NCBI GenBank assembly: GCA_907163375.1
Contig: CAJQUW010007759.1
Span: 1 to 64,000 of the forward strand
Source: Prostheceraeus crozeri
Taxonomy: Eukaryota > Platyhelminthes > Polycladida > Euryleptidae
DNA length: 64,000 nucleotides
Reading direction: 5' to 3'
This document shows positions 54,891 to 63,324 of this stretch, in pieces. The stretch's first letter is position 1; the number at the start of each line of letters is the position of its first letter. The notes beneath the pieces are model-generated. The model saw only the letters and a list, made by a program, of their open reading frames with translations, ran no database searches and was not told the origin of the DNA. The translations under genes were made by a program, and so were the position numbers.

Positions 54891-55042
54891 GATTAAAACC
54901 TGAGTGAAGAAGGGTATGCCTAAGAAAGAAGGAGAGACTCATGTTCATGTGTGGCATGGTGAGTGTACATTTTCTTGATACGGTGGCCGTTAGGCCGTGG
55001 TCTCATAAAGACCGATGGTGCGTTCTCAGTGTGTGGAGAGTG

Positions 55043-55642
55043 TTACTGTAGTTGATCATCATCAACATGGACATCATTTTTAAAGGTGATGGAGACAAGA
55101 TGGGGATTCAACGTAAACAACCTTCCGTCCCTGCGCGGACCCATGTAGATGGTTTGAATTTTAATTTCGAAGGAGTAGAATCCTTTTCCCAAAATGGGGA
55201 GTGGTTTGCAATTGAGTAAGTCGAATTCGCTGTCCTCCTTTTCATGGATGATGAGACAGTGTCTATCCATATGCACATACATGTATCGTCTTTCCATGAT
55301 GGGAACTTGTGGCCGCTTCCCATTGTGTCGAACAATTTCTTTGGGAATGGTGAGATTTTCTTTCAGGAATGTTTCAAGAGTATTGAATTGTAACCGTGTC
55401 CAATAGTCTAACGGCACACACACGGCCAGTCCATACTTTGCTGACATAATCTTTAGATAATCTATCCGTTGACTTGGAGTTTTTATGGTTACGGCTTCTC
55501 CATGATGAGTTATCTTTTGATTGAAAGCATTTTTACCCGATGCTAAAGTAAGGGAGTCCAGTGTACCCAGTGCGAGAGCAGAGGCGTTGATGGCTTCGAG
55601 CAACTGCATGGTTAGCGCAAGGACGGAAATGATTGCCATGCT
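55043..55642 (-). CDS. Polinton family-Y protein, copy 2
   Basis: Start set at ATG 55642 because a TATA-like TTATAAAACGG lies just before it (about 55655); a longer reading from 55678 would include the TATA. 199 codons. Hydrophobic N-terminus (MAIISVLALTMQLLEAI), a middle with YGLAVCVPLDYWTRLQFNTL, and a beta-rich C-terminal half with YMYVHMDRHCLIIHE and GFYSFEIKIQTIYMGPRRDG. The last block matches GFYSFHIELPAVYVGPHQSD in copy 1 (57366-58094), so the genes are ancient duplicates. Function unknown; an OB-like or capsid-like beta fold is possible. Confidence 0.6.
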   Translation of the reverse strand, partial: SMAIISVLALTMQLLEAINASALALGTLDSLTLASGKNAFNQKITHHGEAVTIKTPSQRIDYLKIMSAKYGLAVCVPLDYWTRLQFNTLETFLKENLTIPKEIVRHNGKRPQVPIMERRYMYVHMDRHCLIIHEKEDSEFDLLNCKPLPILGKGFYSFEIKIQTIYMGPRRDGRLFTLNPHLVSITFKNDVHVDDDQLQ

Positions 55643-55854
55643 CTCAGTCGTCCGTTTTATAAGCAGACCTAGCTCCAATCACATGCGTTTCCCTTTTCTC
55701 ATTTTCCCTGTCTTTGTTATGTGACAAAGAGTTATCGTACGTGAACTATTGACTGCGTGGGTGGAAACCTTCCCTCCTACAAAGTCGTTCTTGTCCTCAC
55801 AAAGACTTGAGTGACACGCCCCTTCTAGCGAACAAAGACGCATTCATTTATCTA

Positions 55855-55985
55855 ACAAAGAGCCTGATAGTAATGCACAAAGCGCAATGACTCATGTTGT
55901 GACACCCCCTTTTCTCGAACACAGACGCATTCAGTTATCTAACAAAGAGCCTGATAGTAATGCACAAAGCGCAATGACTCATGTT
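55855..55985 (-). repeat. Tandem ~87-bp regulatory duplication with TGAGTCA
   Basis: TATCTAACAAAGAGCCTGAT...GCGCAATGACTCATGTTG occurs twice in a row; TGACTCA lies at 55888-55894 and 55975-55981. Placed upstream of the family-Y gene at 55642 on the minus strand, it looks like a duplicated enhancer-type module. Confidence 0.65.
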
Positions 55986-56035
55986 GCTCTATACACCATT
56001 ACAAAATACTCAGTGAAAAGAAATCTTTATTGCAT

Positions 56036-56458
56036 CTACACAATGTGTCGACCATCAAACAAAGTCATGGATGTAAACACACTTAGTTGAATCATGATAT
56101 GTTTAACAACGTATGCATTTCCTTCCAACGTCTCAGCTATTCTCTCCATAATTTTCTCCATATGACGACCATAAAATTGATCACTAAGAGTAATCCATTC
56201 TGAGCAATAAGATCCAAAACGAAGTGGTTTTTGTAAATCTTTCAACTCTATATAAGCAACGAGTCTACCCTTTACATCTTGAGGTTGTAAACTCTCCATC
56301 AATCTTTTGAAGAGAGGAAGGCTTTCAGTGAGCACTACTTTCATATCATTCATCTTCATTTTAAATGTAAGTTTCCAATCTTGTAAAAATCCATCGAATC
56401 CTTGTTGATCAAGTGTCAAATGACACATGTGGTTACTTAAGGTACGATGCGCCATCAT
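56036..56458 (-). CDS. Polinton family-X protein, copy 2
   Basis: 140 codons from ATG 56458 (upstream codon of the longer frame is GTG). Blocks: FDGFLQDWKLTFKMKMNDM, PLFKRLMESLQPQDVKGRLV, a beta segment (AYIELKD...LRFGSY), FYGRHMEKIMERI and VVKHIMIQLSVF. The same blocks occur in 58674-59078 (copy 1), about 35-40% alike by eye. Predicted mixed alpha/beta, no known motif. Function unknown. Confidence 0.55.
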   Translation of the reverse strand: MMAHRTLSNHMCHLTLDQQGFDGFLQDWKLTFKMKMNDMKVVLTESLPLFKRLMESLQPQDVKGRLVAYIELKDLQKPLRFGSYCSEWITLSDQFYGRHMEKIMERIAETLEGNAYVVKHIMIQLSVFTSMTLFDGRHIV

Positions 56459-56628
56459 AAACGTTGTAACTATAGATTTCACATTGCTTCAATGACTTCC
56501 ACTATGAATAAAACAGAAATAACAATCATGTTCCACTGCAAGTTTATTCAACACCAGACAAAATTCACAAGTACAGAATACACTTCATAAAATGATCATC
56601 ATTCATTCACAAGGAGTAAAAACATGTT

Positions 56629-57394
56629 TTACATAGACCCATGCTGTTGACAATAATATAGATACAGTTCATAAACGTCATAGAGACTACAATGCCAGCG
56701 TGAAGAGAGTTTTGCAATGTAGGTAGCTTTATTTCTAGTATTACAATGAGATGGTGGTCTGTACAGGTGATGTCTCTCACCGAAACATATTGCCATGTCA
56801 AAAATCATTTCATCTCTAAACTTCTTTTGATCACAATGCATATGATAGTTTTGTCTTACACGATCTACCCAACATGGTAAATATAAATTATCAATGTGCA
56901 ACTGAAGTGTTGTTGCTTCTCGTTCAGAATCATTTCCTAATATTTTAAAAATATGAAAACCTGACAGCCACCGTTTGAAATCACTTATCAAATACGTTTC
57001 ATTTGCAAATCCAATATGAATCAAAATAGAAGGATCAAGTCCATGCACATGACGTCGTGACCATTCGTCTTTGTGTGGAGGACAGTAGGCAAATCTATTA
57101 TATACACTAACAACAGTTTGATCACTTTCTCTCATTGCAATAGCACTCAATTCCTGCATGGGTGTTCCCTCACTGTCTATGAAGATGACAACCTACAATA
57201 TCAAAAAGACTTCATTACAAAATAATACATTGAGCAGGAACTTTACAAGGATGTCTGTCCTTTACATAACAAAAGATAAATACAACATGATTACAATGTT
57301 TTATTTGAACATAACGCGCAAGGCCGCGTTTTCCACATTCACTACATACTAACTGATTACAATACTTAAGATTTCTCTTTGGTGGTAGCACCAT
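56629..57394 (-). CDS. DEDDh 3'-5' exonuclease-like protein, probable intron
   Basis: Exon 2 (57192-56629) codes for hydrophobic strand VVIFIDSEGTPMQELSAIAM with the D-x-E of exonuclease motif I, HIFKILGNDSERE (motif II aspartate) and WHCSLYDVYEL, an H-x4-D motif III. This is the DEDDh order of DnaQ/ISG20-type exonucleases. A stop precedes VVIF in the genome, but TTGTAG acceptor at 57193 and GTAAAG donor at 57265 bound a 73-bp stretch whose removal keeps frame with an upstream frame from ATG 57394, which encodes a small zinc cluster (CNQLVCSEC...KHCNH). Exon 1 overlaps the end of the family-Y gene by 29 bp. Without splicing, ATG 57159 would make a protein missing motif I. Role: nuclease in replication or RNA decay, undecided. 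Confidence 0.6.
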
Positions 57395-58094
57395 CTTTCT
57401 TTGATGTGCGACGACGTTTAGGTTTAGTGACAGGTTCTTGACACTCTTTGACACAAGAATCAATGACTTTCTCAATGTGATGAAGTCCTGTTAACTCAGG
57501 TTGATGATGAATTTGAGCAATGCGCAAATTGAGAGAAATCAAATTATCGTCAGATTGATGAGGTCCCACATAAACAGCAGGCAACTCAATATGAAAGGAA
57601 TAAAAGCCTGCACCTAACGATGACAATTCTGTTTCAACTGATTGTTCAACTGTCACTCCTGAAGTGACTTTACAATACTTGCTTTGTAAAATATAGCAGC
57701 GAGTACCGCGATACAAAGGTTTATAATAAGAAGTTTTCTTTTCTGGCCACAACTGTAATAGTTCAGTAGAAATAAGAGCCTTTTGCCTCACAAAGTCTTC
57801 TAAAATGTCAAGCTGCTGATGCAACCAATTATGAATAGGGATACTCAGGTTTTGACCGCAACGATTTACTTGCGTATCCACTTTTGGTAAGTATACCGCC
57901 GGCGTTTGAAGATAGAGTCGAACACCGTTGTAGCGCACTTGTTGTTTGTAGGTAGAATAGCCGTGAATTACCTTTTCAATTTTCGGATTCCACAACTCGA
58001 GATGTTGATGATTCAGTGATGCAGCAGTTGGAGTAGGATTCATGGCCATGGCAGTCTGTAACGAAAGAATACCGCTAAGTACATTCATGATCAT
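57366..58094 (-). CDS. Polinton family-Y protein, copy 1
   Basis: 242 codons from ATG. Moderately hydrophobic N-terminus (MIMNVLSGILSLQTAMAM), VRYNGVRLYLQTPAVYLP, a helical region (IHNWLHQQLDILEDFVRQ), then GFYSFHIELPAVYVGPHQSD and SLNLRIAQI, closing with a basic tail KPKRRRTSKKDG. The order beta body, helical insert, (Y/F)xxIxxxxxYxG(P/A), SLxxxxxQ(I/L), basic tail parallels the B2 protein at 33893-34555, though identity is low. Candidate DNA-binding or capsid protein. Confidence 0.6.
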   Translation of the reverse strand: MIMNVLSGILSLQTAMAMNPTPTAASLNHQHLELWNPKIEKVIHGYSTYKQQVRYNGVRLYLQTPAVYLPKVDTQVNRCGQNLSIPIHNWLHQQLDILEDFVRQKALISTELLQLWPEKKTSYYKPLYRGTRCYILQSKYCKVTSGVTVEQSVETELSSLGAGFYSFHIELPAVYVGPHQSDDNLISLNLRIAQIHHQPELTGLHHIEKVIDSCVKECQEPVTKPKRRRTSKKDGATTKEKS

Positions 58095-58172
58095 CAGAGA
58101 AAAGAAAATTGTTAGCTTAGCAGTGACATATGAGGTGGCCCTTAAGAGGACCTTTTGGAGCGTTCACAGGAT

Positions 58173-58337
58173 TTAATGCTTATCACCAAAGTCTAAGTCT
58201 TCGTCATCGTCCAGTAAATTAAATGTGTTGGGCTTAGGACCCGAATTGAGTTTCAATTCCCTAAAAGACTTAAACGTAAAGCGTCTAGGTGGTGGAGGCG
58301 GTGGCGATGGTTCAACAAAATAAGCTTGTACAATCAT
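58173..58337 (-). CDS. Small proline-rich acidic protein
   Basis: 54 codons from ATG. A polyproline stretch (PSPPPPPP) is followed by RRFTFKSFRELKLN and an acidic-hydrophobic end FNLLDDDEDLDFGD. Such acidic tails are typical of transactivation domains or of peptides docking on DNA-binding partners. A TATA-like TTATAAAAGCAG at about 58530, CCAAT (58570) and TGAGTCA (58636-58642) lie upstream on the same strand. Short, so only moderately sure it is translated. Confidence 0.4.
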   Translation of the reverse strand: MIVQAYFVEPSPPPPPPRRFTFKSFRELKLNSGPKPNTFNLLDDDEDLDFGDKH

Positions 58338-58529
58338 CGGTCACACACTCTCCTGCGTCTCTCTTCTAAAATGCTGGTAAGGTTTAGGCCAGACAGTCAT
58401 GACACTCACTTGTAAATTTTCAAACAGGATTGATCAGAAAAAGTTGAGAGGGGAGAATGGCTTCAGCAAGTCACACACGCTTTCCAAGTCAAGAGAATGA
58501 AATGAAGAGAAAATGGGGAGACGTCTGCT

Positions 58530-58642
58530 TTTATAATCTCCTGCGAATCCACATTTGACACTATGTGAGCCAATCAGAGACCTCCGTTTCTCCCCTGACT
58601 TCGTTGCGTCAGGGAAAAGGAGGCACGCGGACGTCTGACTCA
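58530..58642 (-). promoter_or_regulatory. bZIP site, CCAAT and TATA box
   Basis: On the minus strand TGAGTCAGACGTC (58630-58642), TGATTGGCTCAC (inverted CCAAT, about 58570) and TTATAAAAGCAGACGTC (about 58530) are spaced like the promoters of elements B1 and B2. ACGTC is present at both ends. Confidence 0.55.
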
Positions 58643-58673
58643 TGAATGCTTTTCCCAAATCTTGTAGTCGAAT

Positions 58674-59078
58674 CTAGTTTAACACATTGAGTTGAATATG
58701 AATGTGTTTTATGTGACATAAGAGCAAGTTGGATCCATGCTCATGAAATGAATCTAGTCGAGATGCAATTTTTGCCATGTGTCGCTGATAGAAATCTTTG
58801 GGATCATGTATCGTCTCTGCAGAATAGGATGCAAAATGAAACACTACACGTTCACCTGCATGTTCATCAGTCACTTTCTCAAATTCAATCTCTGCAACTA
58901 ATCGTCCTTTCACATCTTTATTCATCAAACTGTCCATCAGCTGTTGGAAAACGAAGTAACCTTTAGCGATAGCAATTTCTAAGTCTGCCTTTTCATGATG
59001 AAAGGAGATGATGTAGTCCCTAATCACACCACGAAGACTTTGTCGATGAAAACGTAGTGAACAAAATTCATTCGTAAA
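58674..59078 (-). CDS. Polinton family-X protein, copy 1, start unclear
   Basis: Open frame from a stop at about 59080 to 58674; homology with copy 2 starts at EFCSLRFHRQSLRGVIRDYI. No ATG is in frame there (first candidate codon GTG 59027), so the start is lost, frameshifted or spliced. Blocks: FQQLMDSLMNKDVKGRLVAE, FHFASYSAETI, FYQRHMAKIASRL and CHIKHIHIQLNVL. First gene of the minus-strand block, just inside the right terminal repeat. Function unknown. Confidence 0.5.
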   Translation of the reverse strand, partial: FTNEFCSLRFHRQSLRGVIRDYIISFHHEKADLEIAIAKGYFVFQQLMDSLMNKDVKGRLVAEIEFEKVTDEHAGERVVFHFASYSAETIHDPKDFYQRHMAKIASRLDSFHEHGSNLLLCHIKHIHIQLNVLN

Positions 59079-59146
59079 CTTCTGTCATCTTTCTTCCTTT
59101 CACTTCGGAGACATAGCATGAATGACATTCAGGTGTAACATGGCAC

Positions 59147-60096
59147 GCTGATTCCAAATCTGGTCTCTGTTTTCCCGTCCGAGGCTTGCTTCACCCGCTA
59201 GAGCGATTTTCATAAACATTCTAACTCTGTCGTTTTTCGCCAAGGTCCAAAATTTTCAATAACGTCTCACCTCTAGACGAAGGCAGATACGAACAAGCCA
59301 TGTTTTTCACTGAATTTGTCTCACTCCCAGCTTTCAAACGAGCTATTGCACGACTTTCTACGATGTCTACAACCAAAGTTAGAAGATCGCTGCCAAGGGG
59401 GGGGGTCAGAACTTTTTCTCTCCGATTGAGTTGGGAAGAAGTTCCTAGACCCAACTTTGACCAAAACGTCCGAATTTGCACTCCGTTTTCCCATCCGAGG
59501 CCTCCTTCTGCCCGAGAAACGACTTTTCTCATCCCAAAACCACCAACACCTGCCTTTTCCAACTCTGACGTTTTCCTGCCATTTTCCTCCCTAAACCCAG
59601 GAAAATTAGTCCAAACTGAGCTTTCCACTACATTTTTCTCATTCTCAGCTTTCAAATGAGCTATTGCACGACTAACACCAAAGTTGGAAGATCGTTGCCG
59701 AGGGGGGGGGGGAGGTCTTCAAAACTTTTTCTCTCCAATGTCGCTGGAAACATCCTTCCTAACCCAAAATTTCACGTAGAGTCCGAATCTGGCCTCCGTT
59801 TTCTCATCCGAGGTCTCCTTCATGTCGAAACATGGACTTTCTCATCCTAAAACCACCAACACCCGCCCTTTCCTCACTCTATCCCTCACACATCACCTTC
59901 CTTCCCACCCCTTGCCTCAGCACTCCTCCTACGTTCCTTCCTTCCAGAGGTGGGGGACCCGTTTCTTCCTCTCGGACCCATCCTTTCATCACATCCTTGA
60001 GGCTCTCCCTCACATTCCTTCCAGAGGGGGGGCTGAGTCAGCATGATGACTCAGCATTTCACATTTTGGAATTGAATTTGGCACGGGGTTACTACT
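59147..60096 (-). repeat. Polinton right terminal inverted repeat
   Basis: Complement of 42607-43421, with an extra ~135 bp at about 59900-60035 containing two copies of CCTTCCAGAGG-GGGGG. Near the tip GCTGAGTCAGCATGATGACTC carries two bZIP/Maf-type sites. Long G runs (59398-59405, 59702-59710) are shared with the left copy. Confidence 0.88.
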
Positions 60097-60102
60097 AACA
60101 TA

Positions 60103-61850
60103 GTTCCTAACGTTACAGCAATTTTCAAGATGTATTTGATAAACCGATCAGTAGCTCTTGTGTACCTGTTTCTCCCGATCCTATTATAAGAATTGAACGA
60201 AACACTCAACCTTATCAAGCTAAAGTCAGCCGGTTTTCACCTCAAGATGAAGAGATCATTAAGTCCCAAGTTGATGAATTATTGAAACAAGGGGTAGTAA
60301 CGCGTTCGATGTCGGCATGGAGACACATGCCCATAGTCGTACCTAAACGGATAGGGGGACATCGTTTAGCTATAGATTACAGACCAGTAAATTCCTCTAC
60401 AATCCCTGACGCTTTTCCAATTCCAAATGGTCAAGATCTGCCGCAGAACCTTGAAGTATGCAAAGTGTTTTCGTCCCTAGATTTTACTCCATTCTATTAT
60501 CAACTACCTCTTTCAAAGGAAGATAGAGAGAAAACTGCATTTTTTGCTGCGGGTGAGTTGTATGAGCTCAAACGCTCCCCGATTGGATTAAAAAACGCTG
60601 TAAGCTACTGTTGCAGAACGATGAAAGACATATTTCGGGGAATTAAAGGATTATCTATTTATTTAGATGATTTGCTGATCCACGCGAGAACGAAAGAAGA
60701 ACATGATGAAATCCTAAGTCTTTGTGTTGACCCGCATTCGGAAAAACAACATATCCTTGAATTTAAAGAAATGTAAGCTTTACCAGTCTACGGTCTCGTT
60801 TTTGGGCCATGTTATTTCAAAAGGGAAAATTTTATCCGATGCTGAAAGAACCAATTCCATCTTGACTTTTCCGACACCTGCAACTGGTCAGCAACTTCAA
60901 AGGTTTCTTGGTATGGCGAATTATTTCAGGAACTATATCAAAGATTACGCTGAAATAACGAAAGAAGTGTACACTATGTCATTAGAAAAATCATTAACGT
61001 GGTCTGACAGCACTTTGAAATCTTTCAACCATGTGAAAGAAAAACTGTCCAGTTCAATTCTTGCTTTACCATCACCAGATGAAAGTCTTTCGCTACAGGT
61101 TGATGCATCCAACGATTGTATAGGAGCTTGTCTTTTGACCGATTCAGGTCAACCGGTTTCTTTTGCATCTAAGAAGTTAAGTGATGCTGAAACTAGGTGG
61201 AGCACAATTGATAAAGAAGCTTACGCCATAATTTGGAGCATTCAAAAGTTCAGAAATTTTTTTGTTGAGTCGACGATTTCTCGTTTATAGTGATCATCGA
61301 CCATTACAGTATCTGTTTTCGAACGGTAAAGTGAGTCAAAAAGTTCAACGTTGGAGAGTAGCTGTTAGTGAATTCGCCTTCGATGTTAAATACCTTCAAG
61401 GCTCCGACAATGTAGTTGCTGACTCTCTTTCTAGAATGAATATGATTGCGGAAGTTGATGAAAATCTAGATTAAATCTACGTGACTCCGAAATCCTTAGT
61501 GCACAGAAGAATAATGACGAATTCCGGAAACTTTTTCATTCGATATCGAGAAATGATTTTCAGAACAAGACAGGCATTACAAATAGCTTATGGTCACTTC
61601 GTAAACAGTTGTGTATTAAAAATGAGTTAATCTGCTTTGGTGAACGAATATTGATCCCATCATCATTAAAAGCAAAGATTCTAACATCAGCCCATTATGG
61701 CCATCAGGGTATTGATAGCATGCACGAGAAGTTGTTGAAATCTTATTTTTGGCCCGGTTTGAAGTCAGATGTTTCTCAGTTTTGTAAAAGTTGTCGAGTA
61801 TGTTCGCTTGTTAAACCGAAATATATAAATGGTCATCTCAAACCTTATAA
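60103..61850 (+). pseudogene. Ty3 RT, RNase H and integrase start (copy 2)
   Basis: Continuation of 42073-42606 after the Polinton. RT with ARTKEEHDE, YLDDLLIHA and LDFTPFYYQLPL; frameshift near 60725; RNase H with DASNDCIGACL; second frameshift near 61262 after RNFFVES; then YSDHRPLQYL and ADSLSRM; finally the H2C2 zinc domain (HYGHQG...CRVCSLV) up to 61850, where homology with copy 1 ends at AAACCTTA and LINE sequence starts. Copy-specific frameshifts show decay after duplication. Confidence 0.9.
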
Positions 61851-63300
61851 CCAGGAATGGAGGTAAAGTGACAGTCATGCTTGTCATCCAGCCATGTTTC
61901 TGTGCATGCAAAAACATCAATTTTCAAGGAGGGACAGTTTAGGGTAGCTGACTTCATCTATCTTCAATACAACGGAGCGAACATTTGAGCAAAGGATGCT
62001 GGGGTAGCATTAGTCAACATTCGAGTTCTTGGGGTGTCGGGAACGTGTTAAAAGCGTTGATGAAAAACCTTCACTTCTCCTCTCAACATGACCCGCCCCC
62101 GATAGATGACAACGTCTTCTCCTTCGTCTTTCCTCTTCCTCCATTCTTTCGTTACGACTTGATTTTCTTGACGTTGCTGTGACGTCATATCAGGGTTTAT
62201 AAATACAGTCTTGTATCTATCACATTTGCGGAGTTGCTTGGCATTTCGCAGAATCTGGGATTTGACATCAACATTGGAGCACTCGACCTTCAAAAGTCTT
62301 GGTCTTTCACCGCCTTGCTTGCCAATTCGCCTGGAAGATTTCACAATATTTTGATCAGTAATTCCAATTTCACTGAACAGTTTTCCAATGGATAATGCAT
62401 CATGCTGGTTTCTCGTTTCATGAGAGCCAGAGGAAAGCTCAGCAAGACCGGATATGACAATATTGGATCTCCTAGCCAAACGCTGAGTGATCTCATTCAA
62501 ATCAGTCTGAGTACTGTCGATATCACCATTACATCGCAAACTTTCAAATTTGCATTTCAGTTCATCATAATTCGTTTGCAGTTCGTTTTGCTTTTCAGCA
62601 AGCTTCGATATTTGAGCCATTAACGGCGATATGGTCTCTGACAGTTTTTCTTCCAGTAACTCAGAAAAGGCTGTCAGAGAAATCGACTTGGCTCCATCTT
62701 TACGCAGGTTGATTACTGCATTTATGAGGTCTTGCTTTGTAAAAGTGTTCTTCTTGGACATCAATTCTGAATCAGACATAATGAGCAATGTATCAATATC
62801 CATGATGCAATAATTTAGCCAACGAATGCAAAAAGCGAATTGTATCAAAAATGTTCCTGCAGGGGTTCGAACACAGACCGTCCAAATCAACTTCCAGAAA
62901 CGATGGCACACGACCAGACGCTAACTGTCAACCACGTAAGTTATTGGAACCGCTTGATCGGAGATAACAGAACCAGTGTGCAGTGCGTGTACGATCAGCT
63001 ATTGTGACTTCAGCGGTTACAACATTTACGAACAACGTCATGGAAAAGAAAATCACTGACACTGAATGTGAGCACTGATCAATCTGCCACAAAACGGCGA
63101 CGGCGATGATATTTGATGATATACGAATATGAAACACTGATAGAGTTGTAGACAAGGTGATGCCAATTCCGACGATAGTTTCACGAACCAAAATGATGCG
63201 AGAAAACACGCTAGAACGTCCAACAGTTGACCAAATGCAAGAGCGCCACACACGCACGACCAGCCAGCAAGACAGCAAGATCAAATGGTAATATGGCAAT
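61851..63300 (-). mobile_element. LINE 5' half (ORF1 and start of ORF2)
   Basis: Minus strand. ORF1 occupies 62803-62048. Below it, about 61930-61856 reads DVFACTETWLDDKHDCHF, the TETWL block near the N-terminus of an apurinic-type endonuclease that opens ORF2. The element stops at 61851 against Ty3 sequence, so it lacks its 3' end, the opposite of normal 5' truncation. The 5' UTR is somewhere up to about 63300 and possibly includes the repeats further right. Confidence 0.7.
62048..62803 (-). CDS. LINE ORF1 RNA-binding protein
   Basis: 251 codons from ATG 62803 (MDIDTLLIM; the frame is open further upstream but that part is low quality). Helical N-terminus (TKQDLINAVINLRKDG), coiled coil at about residues 65-110 (ISKLAEKQNELQTNYDEL), then RRSNIVISGL, SSRRIGKQGGERPRLLKVEC, AKQLRKCDRYKTVFINPDMT and RKRKDEGEDVVIYRGRVM, the RRM-like plus C-terminal pattern of CR1/L2-type ORF1 proteins. 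Trimerises and binds LINE RNA in the cytoplasm in known relatives. Frame intact. Confidence 0.75.
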   Translation of the reverse strand: MDIDTLLIMSDSELMSKKNTFTKQDLINAVINLRKDGAKSISLTAFSELLEEKLSETISPLMAQISKLAEKQNELQTNYDELKCKFESLRCNGDIDSTQTDLNEITQRLARRSNIVISGLAELSSGSHETRNQHDALSIGKLFSEIGITDQNIVKSSRRIGKQGGERPRLLKVECSNVDVKSQILRNAKQLRKCDRYKTVFINPDMTSQQRQENQVVTKEWRKRKDEGEDVVIYRGRVMLRGEVKVFHQRF

Positions 63301-63324
63301 ATTACTATCTATGGTAATATGTTA

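Larger units (their letters stand above)
42607..60096. mobile_element. Full-length Polinton/Maverick (17.5 kb), 6-bp TSD
   Basis: AACATA is duplicated at 42601-42606 and 60097-60102, and the uninterrupted Ty3 copy near 6183 has one AACATA at this place. Element ends are AGTAGTAACCCCGTGCC and its complement, within terminal inverted repeats of about 815 bp (left) and 950 bp (right). A 6-bp duplication, 5'-AG ends, long inverted repeats and protein-primed PolB define a Polinton. Plus strand: PolB. Centre: satellite. Minus strand: a block of at least seven genes. No integrase, packaging ATPase, protease or recognisable major capsid protein was found. Precise boundaries and matching TSD show that it moved as a unit. 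Confidence 0.93.

Noticed and set aside
58434-58658. 74-codon frame between family-X and family-Y genes
   Set aside because: Covers the TATA/CCAAT/bZIP promoter and has no credible composition; treated as promoter DNA.
63053-63299. Open frames at 62928-63299
   Set aside because: Overlapping frames without motif in what is likely LINE 5' UTR; not supported as genes.
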